A stretch of 64,000 nucleotides of DNA. Origin: Artemia franciscana (taxonomy: Eukaryota > Arthropoda > Branchiopoda > Anostraca > Artemiidae). This document shows positions 25,201-37,200 of the stretch, piece after piece; the first letter of the stretch is position 1; each line of letters begins with the position of its first letter. The stretch is taken from contig NC_088880.1 of the NCBI RefSeq assembly GCF_032884065.1, positions 32,205,298-32,269,297 of the forward strand, written 5' to 3'. Below the pieces are notes generated by a model that did not search any database, was not told the DNA's origin, and saw only the letters and a list, made by a program, of their open reading frames with translations. The position numbers and the translations under genes were made by a program.

Positions 25201-28200
25201 ATTGTAAATTTTATCAGAGATTGAAAATACACCTAGTATTACTTTGCACTACAAAATCCTTTTAAATTTTACAATATATAGTTGTTTTAAATTGCAACAA
25301 TATTAACTTCTTCTCGAAATTCTGGCTAAAATGAGGATAGGATATTAGTCAAAATCGGAAGCAACGTATCCCACAATTCAGTAGTATTGCCATATAACAT
25401 AATTGAACAAATTACGAATTCAGCATTTTTCTCAATCTATCTATCCACATGTTAAAAATTAAATTTAAGATAAAAACTGATTTTTTTTTAATTTCAGGAA
25501 AAGGTGGAAATTGTGCTAAATAAGAATTTTATGCAAAAACCTCGATTTGTTATGGAAATCAACAGTATTCTTACGACAACCAGAGAAAAAATTAAATAGT
25601 TATAAATTTCAGACGATCTAAATAGTTTAAACGTTCATATTTTGTATCAATATTTATAAGCACTACTTACACTTTAAGGCATGAAATTTCCAATTTCTTA
25701 GACTGTTCTCGAGTCAGCTTTTTGCAAAATTTTTTGACTAAACTTTCACCTCTATTCATATCCATCTGTAAAATAAAATAATTTAAAGAGACGAAGTAAC
25801 AAAACCCTATGATTTTCTTTCAATTCAATCAATTTAATGCCTTCATTTACTTAAACATATATCACACTACAATGTGTTTATATATGATAATGTAAATGTT
25901 TTAAAACCACCTCTTTAATACTAATATTATTATTGTTTGATTAATCTGTAATATAATAATACAAATACTTTGTAATAATAATAATAACGAAATCAAAGTC
26001 TAGATTTATAGAAGGATAAAAAGTAAGAGAGATGCCACATAAAAAAGTTTTTTCCCCTTTTATTTAAGGGGAGGGGGTGTCTTGCACTCAGCAATTCATA
26101 CATCACACTGGATTGTGTGGATATTTAATAATGTGGATTTTTCGAACCCAACACTTTACAATTTTTTTTCTTTTATTAGAGGAACGGGGGAGGGGGTATC
26201 CTGCATTCAGCCATGCATGCTTCACACTGCATTGTATGGATATTTCATATTATAGATATACATACCTTTCGCAATTCTCACTGACTTTCCCCTCGAATGC
26301 GCAGGAAAGGTTATCTGATTTTGGCAGGAACCTTTCCCTGGCTAGATCCCCGAATAATGATCCAGACAGCCATTCGAACCCCTCCCCCGCCCTAAAACTT
26401 CCTCTAGTCTTACCCTCATTTGTGACACCACAGTCTCGCCCGTTCACTCTTCAGACATCCCCCAATTATTCCCCTAGAGCCCCGAAAACAAAAAATAAAA
26501 CAGTTTCTTCTTCTTTTGGTTCATGATACCATTTTCCAAATTTCTTGCTCTTGTAATACAGAGAGTCTCGACTTCAAGAAAATAACAGAACTGGCTATTA
26601 CCGCGAATATTACAAATTCCCACCTTGTTGCCCCAACTGAAGTCCAGGCGCAACACCCTGACTCCCTGAAAGCTTCAGGCTACACAATCTTTTTGAAACT
26701 GAGGCTAACCAATCACCTGCTTGGTAAGCGTGGTGGAGGACTTCTCTTGCTGTGCCGTGAGGAACTTAGTCCAAAACTGATCACAATCCCCGGCATTGAT
26801 GATTATGATGAAATCATGTGGATAAGTAATAAACCAAAAGTACTCCCTCGTCCACTGTCTAATATCCTAGTATGTCTCCAGGTCAGCATGCGGAGATTTG
26901 ACGAAAGTACGTTGAAAAACTTCAAGCCAGGGTCGATTTTGCTCTCTCAAAATTCCCAAACGCTGGGATTTTACTCCTTGGTGAAGCCAATGAACTTAAA
27001 CTCGAATACCTATGCAAGGGTCTACACCTAAAGCAAGTGGTAAATATACCCACAACCAAGGGAGGCTCCTCTTTAAATGTCATCTGTACTAACTTGCACA
27101 AGTTCTACAGTCAACCAGAAACCTTACCACCGTTAGCAGGGAGCTACCATTATATTCTCAGAATGCAACCACTGGATCAAATCAAGGTTGAATACAAAGT
27201 CACTGAAACACTACATCGCCCACTAACCGACAAAGGTATTCTCAGTTTTGGTTCCTGAATTTCTGAAGAGCACTGGTCTGAGGTCCTAGCTACTCCTGAT
27301 ATCAATTCTAAAGTTTGAATCTTTCAAAGGAAGCTATCTGATAATTATGGAAAATCTTTTCCCAAAAAGAACACTAAAAAGTGTTCAAATGATAAACCCT
27401 ACATTAATGAACCTGTAAAAGCCAAGACCAAAGAAAAAATTCGTTTACTTCGTAATGGTAAAAAAGATGAAGCCAACCATAAAATGATTAAAAAAAAAGT
27501 CGAAAAGCAGCTGCCACATACTATAAAAAATACTATGAAGGATATTTTTAATTATAACTCCAAGAAGTGGTATGATCTAGTTAAAAAACTTCCTGGCAAG
27601 CAAATTAGTAATATTGATTTCCAGCTTGATGAGCCTAGTATTAAAACTGTTAATGATCTCAACAAATACCTCACCAAGATTGTCCAGGCATTACCTCCAC
27701 TCATGATGAGACTCATGAGTCTATTCCCCATAGTCAGGATGGAGACCTTCCCCATATATCACTAAAGGATATCGAAAAGAAAATAAATAACCTAAAAACG
27801 ACAAATACATGCCCATCAGATATTCCGATCGTACTTGTCAAAGCCTTCGCTGACAAGCTGCCCTTACCACTGGTAAAGTGGTGGATGCTACACTGACACC
27901 TGGAAGCATTGATTCGTGACGCCGATTCAGAAGGAGGGCGCTGAGGAGGGTTTCAATGGGGTTCGACCAATTATGCTCATCTCAGTATTTTCGAAATTAT
28001 ATGAAAGCTTTCTGACTGATTGGCTCAAATCAAAAATTGAAGAATTTATTGACCAAAAGCAATTTGGTAATCAATATGGCCTTTCTACTACCCATTATCT
28101 TGTAAGCTTACTGGATACAATTTATAACAAGAGCTAAGAGCTCATATGGCACGTGTGACTAGGTCATAAGAGCCAAGAGCTCATATAGCATGAGCTCTAG

Positions 28201-31200
28201 CAAAATTCTAAGAATTAATAGATTGATTTAAAAGGAAAATCAGAGGCTTAATCCCGGTCAGAATTTAAAATAAGAGTTCTGAGACACAAGGTCCTTCTAA
28301 ATATCAAATTTCATTAAGGTCTGATTACCCGTTCCTAAGTTACAAATACCTCATTTTTTCTAATTTTCCAAATCAACCGTCCTCCCCCCCCCCTCCCCCA
28401 TATGGTCGAATCAGGAAAACGACTATTTCTCATTTAATCTGGTCTGGTACCTGATGCGCCTGCCAAATTTCATTGTCCTAGCTTATCTAGAAGTGCCTAA
28501 ACTAGCAAAACAAGGACAGACAGACAGACCAAACAACAGAATTCGCGATTGCTATATGTCATTTGGTTAATACAAAGTGCCATAAAAATTTGGAAAACCC
28601 CGATGTTTGGCTAAATCTACTTCTAATAGACCCCCAAGAAGCTTTCGATCTGATTAACCACAATGTTTACATTGAAAAACTCCTAAAAGAGTTTCATGTT
28701 AACCCACAACTTGTTAGAATAATAGCGTCTTTCCTTTTCATTAGAACTCAATGTGTAAAGTATAAAAATGTCTACTCAGATCTCCTTCCAGTTTACTGTG
28801 GTGCGCCCCAGGGTACCCTCCTTGGCCTGCTCCTGATTATGATAAATGGACTTGCTACTGAACACCCTGACTGCTGGAAATTTGTTGAGGACATGTCCTT
28901 ACTGGAAGTGCCAGAAAATTTGAAGAGCTCAGCCATGGAAATCATGGAGGATATTTCCAGTGATGCTGCACAGGTTGACATGACTGTGAATGCCAAAAAG
29001 TCAAAAATCATGACAATCAGTTTCTTGAAGAGTACACCTTCGTTCAAGCAACCAATCCCTCTGGAGATGTCTGTCCAGCAGTGCAAACTCCTCAGTATCA
29101 CTATCTCAAGCGATCTGAAGTGGGAGGTCTACATTACTAACATCACGAAGCAAGCTAATTTGGCACTTTCTATGCTTAAATTTTTCTTCAAGTTTTCTTG
29201 CCCTGCATTCCACCTTTTAAGGATTTATACAAGTTTTATTTGCCCTGTTCTTGAATATTCTTGTCCGGTTTGGTATTTTTGCTTAACTACTTCCCAATCT
29301 TATTCAATAGAGTCAGTTCAGAAGCAAGCATTAAGAATTATCTGTGGTCAAGGCAAACTCCCATATCGCTTCCTTCTTAAGCTTTTCCAGCTCACTGCCC
29401 AATCAGAGAGAAGAAACCTCCTGTGCACGGTTTGGCAAAAAAGCAATGACAAACCCCCGTTTCCAAGATCTATTCCCCCCCCCACCCTTTCAACCTTTAA
29501 GATCCCAACCTCAAAGACCCAACTCCTAGAAAGTCCCCATCCTTCAACCTCTCCCACCAATCCACAAGAGACACAGGAAGAGTTTCATTCTTGCATTTTT
29601 AAACATTATTAATCAGTGAATTTGTTGTATTGAATCATTTTTTTAGTTAGTGATTGGTTTTTTAATCTGACAAGTGTCTATCTGACACTGTGTCTCTGTG
29701 TTTTTCTCTATTTTTTATTTGACAATTTTTATCTGACTGTAATACCTGACGCAAAGCGCTGATTCGGCACCACGCGCTGTGAAAGTCGTTTTTAAAATAA
29801 AAGTCTCTCTCTCTCTCTCTCATTTGTTTTTAGTAATAATAATATTAAAAAAAATGAAATTACAAACAATGTTTTATTTCCCATTTATTTGAGAGGGGAG
29901 GATTTATACTCCATTTAGTTATGTGGACTAAAAATTTCTGATAGTGCAGAATTGAACAGCGGAAATAAAACCTTTGAGACAACCCAGGAAAGTTGGGAAA
30001 GCTTCATACAAGGCGTGTTTTCAATTAAGGTCCATATGATCATAAGTACACAACAAATGATTATTTAAAAAAAGTAACTTTATTTTCTAAAAGTACATAT
30101 TTCACTCTATTTAAGAGCATAGTTGCCAAGTTTTTTGTAATGCTTACCATACCTCTCAACTAATTTTAAAGTAACCTCTGTATAAAAACTTGCCGCCTGT
30201 CCCTCTAACCAGGAATCACTTCTGTTTTTACGCCATCACCATTTTCTTCTTCCGGAAGGAGCTGCGATTTAGCTGGGTCTTTTGAGGCTTTTATAGATAT
30301 TCATCCCACCCCCATTGCTAGTCCAAGCTTTTATTTCTTTTTATTCTGCAGCAGTCCATGCAAAACTAATCATGAACAGAACAGTGATCCATAAGGTTTA
30401 ATGGAGCACATGTCTACTGAACTGAAAAGTTCAAACAAACTGAATAGTTTGTAACTGAACATACTAGAATAGGATGTAGATTTGACATTCTTAAATGGAA
30501 AACAAGTTTATTGAACTGAACAGTTCAAGCAAACTTAAAAGTTTGCAACTGAACATACTAGAATAGCATGTAGATTTGACAAGGTTTAATGGATGACAGG
30601 TTTACTGAATTGAACAGTTTAAGAAAACTGGACAGTTTACAACTGACATGCAAAGAAAAAAATTAGAGTAGCATGCAGATTTGATATGGTTTAATGGATC
30701 AAAAGTCTGAAGAAATGCATGTCTGTATATGAAGTTGAGGTGAAGGAGGGAGGTCCCCTTAAAAAAAATGATACAATCCTATGATAATTTGACTCAAAGA
30801 TCAGGATATGATCAGCCAACATACCCCCCCCCCCTCAAAGCTGATACCCCAACTTTAAATTTAAATTATAACTGGATAATGTAAGAGTCGGAAAGGAGCT
30901 TATACAAACAAGCTTTTACTGAGCAGAATTCTGAAGAGATGAAACTAGTCTAAATGGAATTTAGGAAAGAAGGGTAGGATCCCCAGTCACAGTATAAGGC
31001 ATTACAACTATATTTAAGAGAAATTATACAGAATAAACAATCCTTTGATTCATATACATGAAATAGTTTCCTCTGTTTCTGTACATGAAATAGAAAGCGA
31101 TATAGACCACCTACCAATTTCCTTCATGCTTGGTATTTCTCTGTCGCAAGATTATTCTAATAGACGTAGGAATCGTAGATGGGTTACCAGACGAAATTGG

Positions 31201-34200
31201 AATAAGGCTAATTGGGCTCTTTATATTTCTACCCTTACAGCTTTTCTGTCTAGGATAAAAGTTCCTTTTCAGCTACTTCAGGTTGGATCTAAATTTGTAA
31301 ATGATAAGAATTTTCTGAATAAATATTATTTTGATGTTATATCATGCATGAAGGAAGCTGAGAGGGTGGCTGTTCCCGAAGAACGTGTTAAATTTAATAC
31401 GCGGAAGCCTGAATGGTCTTGGGATCCGGGTCTAAAATCAGTGAAAAATAAAGCCAAATTTTGGCTACGTATTTGGGTTTCTTGCGAACGACCACGTAGC
31501 GGTGTAGTATTTCAGCTTGAACAGAAAACTAAATTAGAGTATAAAAAGTATTTACGGTTTGCAAAATCTAAAATTTGCATATTCCCATCAAGTAATTTCG
31601 ATTGGAAAAATGTGGTAAATTCAAATAAAATCGATGACTCTTCATCAACAAGTAGCCCAATTAGTCCTGCTGCTTGGTGCAAATATTACGACCAGATTTT
31701 CAACACTATAAACCATTTTGTTCATGCTACTTTTATGAGGTTTCTTATTTCTGCGCTTCCCATATCACTCCGCCAGAACCAGATCCTCCCAGTTAATTTA
31801 GTTTCGGTGGCACAAGCTATAAAAAAGCTTAAGTCTAGCTCTATTGATTGTGATGGTATAAGTGTCAAACACATAAATGTTGATTGTCCAGCTCTAGTCC
31901 AACATTTACAACTTCTGTTTCAAATGTGCTTATGCACCTCAGCTGTGCCTGAAAGTTTTTTGTGTGGAACAGTTACTCCGATCCTGAAAAGAGGAAAGAT
32001 TCCGACTGAGTGTGCATCTTACAGGCCAACAACGGTTTCCTGCAATATAAGCAAAATTTTTGAGTATCTTCTCCTCTCATCAGTTAATTCTTCGGCATAT
32101 TTTGGTGAAAATCAGATTGGGTTTTCAGCTGGGGTAGGTTGCCAGCAGGCTCATCGAGTTTTGGCTACTGTTCTTACTGAGGCTACTAAAAAGGGATTCG
32201 AGTTACATTTATGTGCTTTGGATCTCTCCAAAGACTTTGACACTGTTACGCCTTCCCAGGCTATCTTTTCCCTTTTTGGCCATGGTATCAACATATCGGT
32301 AATTTTTCTTCTTAGATATTGGTATTCAAATCCATTTTTGAGGATTAAAATGGATATGAGGGTTTCAGATAGTAAAATTCCAATACGACGTGGGGTCCGG
32401 CAAGATGCTGTCCTCTCCCCCTCTATTTTCAAACTTTGTATATCATCTGTCCTTTCCTCTATCCCACCTACTTGCATCCTTAATTCTGTAAATATTTCTT
32501 ATCTCGCCTATGCAGATGATATTCTTTTGATCAGTAGGACTAAAAAAGGGCTCTCTTTGTCTGTTTCAACAGTAGCATCTAAACTTCATGCGATTAGACT
32601 TTCTCTTAATCTTTCAAAGTGTGAATATCTTTCATTTAATAGCAATATCACTACTCCTCTAATCTGTGGATCTTTTTCTATCCCGTCGGTTTCTTCATTT
32701 TGGTGGCTGGGAATTAACGTTAGTAAAACTCTAAAATCCTTACGGACTCTCACTGTTGCTGATTGCAAGAAGAAAATCCAATTAAGTTACTCTAAAATTG
32801 GTGCTAACCGAGGAAGATACAATAGAAAGTCTCTTGCTAAATTATATTCGGTTTTTACAGATCATTTGGTTTTGTTTCTTCTGGTATTTACCCTATTTTT
32901 CATAAAAAAGATATCAGTTCAATTCGTTCTTATTATTTCCGGTTTTCCCGTTTTCTATTGTATCTGCCTCCATGGTATAGGAATAGGAGCCTCATATTCT
33001 ATTTATAGTTTCCTGGATATTGGGTCGAAGCTCACAGAGCTTGCTGGCAAAATACCCCAGTCTACTTATAAGTATCTGCCCGCCCACGGAGGCCTTACTC
33101 GTTTGCTTTAGTTTCTTGTTTTTTCTGTTTTGTGTAGTATTTGTTTTGTTTCTTTTATTGATACTCCGATTTGATTTTTGTAGCAGGTCAAAAATAAATT
33201 ATTATTATTATTATTATATGTATGATTGAACTACACTGGCTACATGACCCAAAGCTTCTCCTCCCAATATTGACACCCATGCTTTAAATTTTTATAGTAA
33301 TTGGATATTAGACCACTAAGAAGAAAACTTACCAGTATTGGCTGAAAAACATAGGAAAACTTACCCAATTGAACCTAAAATCTAAAAAACTAAAAGAAAC
33401 CTTACACAAACAAGCAGAGATGTGATACTATTTAATGCAGCTTCCATTTCCAATTCTTTATTTTCTTGAAAGCAGAAATGGCAAGATTCTATGATATGTG
33501 TCAGGTCATCATCTAGAACTCCAGAAGAATCAGGAATGTCTGCTCCAAGAGACTGCATGTAGTCACACAGTTCTTTACACTAAAAGAAAAAAAAAGAAAT
33601 AACAACATTGTAGCACAGAGCTGCATCAGTTTCTTTGTTATATTTACCCCAAGGGTTGGCATCTTGAGAACCTTGTAACAAAGAGGTTTAAATCTTAGTC
33701 AAAATAAATAGTAAAGAAATTAGTTAAGGCCAATTATTATGCTCAAGCTTGGCAGCCTATATTAGCCTAGATGTTGCCCCTCCCTCCTGTACATGGGCAT
33801 GTAAATACACTAAAAGATGATTAAGGATTGAACAACATTTTGAAATAGAAAACAAAGATGTATTGGGATACCTAAAGAGTAATGGTCTAAAAAGTTTATG
33901 TGTCTGTTCCCAATTTTAGAGTTTTTTTTGTTGCATTTTTATTTTGTCAAACAGCTGAGAAAAGGAGGGTTCAAAGGATTATGAACTACCTATGTAAAAG
34001 GCAAGTACACAAATACACAAAATCAAAGGTGAAAACTATGTATTAAAAAATGCAGCAGAGATTCAGAACATGTTGTTTTTGGATTAATTTAAGTTTTTGT
34101 AGAAACACACTTCATCAGATTTTTTTTTGTAAGTCAATTTTTAGGTAAATAGCCTGCTGAAAAATAAGTTTTAGTAGAAAAAGACTTCCTGGCTGAAAAA

Positions 34201-37200
34201 CTGAAACTATTTAAAAAAAAGATATTTGCTGTTAAAAAAGGTAGGTCAACTCATATTTAAAATTGAAAATTCTAAAAAAAAGATTTCTAACAACAAGTAC
34301 ATTGCTACACTTTGCAACAACATTTTCACAGAAAACAAGAAGTTATCATACGCCTGGGGATAGGGGATTGTTGATGGCATGGTAAAAAAAAAACATTGAC
34401 AAATGGTCCCCTATCTATATTATCACTGACCTTCAATTATGAGACCACCTTCCACAATCTACATCTTTTTCTTATCCCTCTGCTCAATTTACTCCCTTTT
34501 TACAGTCCTATTAACCCCAGGTGAATTTTGTACAGCAACAAAAAAATATCCAACACAATCTCTTCACAACCATTATGGACTTGGTTTTACAAAAAATCCA
34601 GATTTTTTATCCCTAACAAAAAGTAGAAAGGGCTTTGTTACCTCTCATTGTTGTATCACAAAACATTTGCCTAGTACCCTGAGCCTTGTTGAAGCAAGCC
34701 CTCAAGGAGCCTAGACTCCCTCAAGGGTTTTATGAAGCAGAGGCCTAGAGCCTTGTTGTCTTTCTCTACCCAAATTTCTACACCATATATGGTTCCAATT
34801 TGACTGCCCTCATTCTGGATAAGTTTTCAATATTCATCTTTCTATCAAATGGAAGTGTGCAACAGAATTGCCTTCCCATATGTGCATATTATTTAAAAAT
34901 ACTTCTCAGCACATGGGCATATGGAGGGGGGCAGCTGTCCCTCCTAAAACTTAAAATTTACACTAGATATAGCTGAAATGGCAGAACAAAAGTCAAACAA
35001 GAAGCAATTGTCCATAATGTCTTGGAAAGATTTGGTTCTAATCCAAGAAGATTAATGCTGAAGTTTATTGATGATTTTTGGTGATTACTTATCAATAAAG
35101 TTTTCATAGGTATGATAGAAAATGAGGGCAATGTAAGGTTTTGTGAACTGCCAATATGACTTCAGCCCTTCACCACAAAATTTACTGCCCCCCCCCCAAC
35201 CTAGACAAGAAGCTATGCAAGCCCAAGCCTCCTCAAGCTTCTTAATCCTAAACGTCCTTCTAGAGAAACATTTCAATTGAACTCTATGTAGTCAAAGTCA
35301 AGTCAAACTCAACCAAAGTCAAGCTCCAATCAAAAAGTCCCCAATCCTTTTTGAGAAGTCATAGACCACTGGATTCAACTGTCAGTGCTCCCTCCATCTA
35401 GTCCTTCAACAACCAACTTGACAAGGAGTGGGAGAAGAAGCAGTAGAGATTTGACTGGCAATCATCAACTCAAGAGCACTACAGGCCTGGTAGCTTTCAG
35501 GTGGATTAAGGTGTGGAGATGTATAGGAGAGATACTTTTAATCAGGATATCTGCCCAAGACTAGGCACTGGCTGGGTACTTGGGTTCTTACCCTATGGTT
35601 AAAATATTCAAGCCATTCATATACTTATTAACAAATTTAAACAAATCTAATGGTTGAACAATTAGGAAAGGCTATTATTAAAGATTATATGGGACTATTG
35701 AGAAAGAAAGATGTTACTTATTACCCCCCCCCCCCAAAAAAAAGTTCTTAAAAATATGCAGAGTGATTGCAGCTAACACATTTTGATACTAGGGCTAGAT
35801 TTAAAGCTTTGATGCTTCTATGCCCATTTTTTTTTGCTACTTGTATTATGAGATATTTTGCAGAAAATCCCTCAAAGTTCAGGGATAGTGGAAGAACTGA
35901 ACAGAAAGCAGCTGATGAGCCAAAAGTAATGAAAGAGAGATCCCATTCTTGGGAGACATATAACAGTTTAGAAGTTACTACAGCATTCCTGTGTTGATGT
36001 AAAAACACTTTTCTGTGAATAAATGGAGAGCATGGCAGCAAAACACACCTGGCACTTTGATAATAAATCACAGAAGTCCAATTTTTCAAAAAAAAAAGCT
36101 AAGAGCTCATATGGCACTTGTGATAAGATAGGAAGAGCCAGAAGCTCATATGGCATAAGCTCTAGCAAAATTCTATGAATCAATAGATTGATTTAAAAGG
36201 AAAATCAAAGGCTTATTGCTAGTTGGGATTTAAAACAAGAGCTCTGAGACACAAGGTCCTTCTAAATACCAAAATTAATTAAGATCTGATCAACCACTCA
36301 TAAGTTAAAAATACCTCATTTTTTCTGATTTTTCCTCTCCCTTCAGCCCCCCAGATAGTCGAATTGGGAAAAATACACTTTATCAAGTCAATTTGTGCAG
36401 GTCCCTGACATGCCTACCAATTTTCATTGTCCTAGCATGTCCAGAAGCACCAAACTTGCCAAAGCACTAGACACCCCTAACTCCTGCAAAGAGAGTGGAT
36501 CCAGTCTGGTTATGTCAATCATGTATCTGTGACATTTGCTTATTCTACCCACCATGTTTCATACCAATCTCTCCACTCTAAGTGTTTTCCAAGATTTCCA
36601 GTTTCACTGCTCTAACTGTCCCCAATGATCTGGTCAGGATTTAAAACAAGAGCTCTGAGACATTAGTTTTTTCTAATATCAAATTTTATTAAGACCTGGT
36701 CACCTGTTCTTAAGTTAAAAATACCTCAATTTTCTATTTTTCTGAATTAACACAACTCCCCCAAAGAGAGCAGATCTGTTCCAATTATGTCAATCATTTA
36801 TCTAGAACTTGTGCTTATTCTACCCATCATGTTTCATCCTGATCTCTCTACTCTAAGCATTTTCCAAGATTTCTGCCCCCCCTCCAACCCCCCATGTCCC
36901 TGGATCCAATTTGAATTGAAAATGGAGCATCTGAGACATAAAATATTTCTATTTATCAATTTTCATCAACAGCTGATCATCCATTCATAAGATAAAGATA
37001 CCTCAATTTTCACATTTTCTAAAATTTCCAGTTTTCCACTCTAACTCCCCCCATTGTCTCCAGATCTGGTTGGGATTTAAAATAAGAGCATTGAAGCACA
37101 AGATCCTTCTAAATACCAAATTTCATTAAGATCTGATCACCTATTCATAAGTTACAAACACCTTATTTTTTTAAATTTTACCCCCCCCCCCCTTTGCTCC

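Larger units (their letters stand above)
21181..25670 (-). other. eIF3m intron 3
   Basis: Contents are a degenerate tandem repeat next to the exon (21225-21990), a long TAA microsatellite (22105-22285), a direct duplication (about 24715-24810 and 25240-25335), the 3' tip of the hairpin-ended element (24545-24602) and a tRNA-Leu-like SINE (24890-25086). I see nothing definable in 22300-24440. Confidence 0.8.
25766..33405 (-). other. eIF3m intron 2
   Basis: The intron is dominated by two plus-strand LINEs (26070-29825 and 31035-33222), the first split by a 455-bp element (28132-28586), and a three-unit tandem repeat (30390-30700). The remaining pieces, 25770-26060 and 29830-30380, show only AT-rich sequence. 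Confidence 0.85.

Noticed and set aside
26077-26526. Proline-rich 149-codon frame as an independent gene
   Set aside because: It directly precedes LINE endonuclease sequence in the same orientation; no splice pattern or homology supports a host gene.
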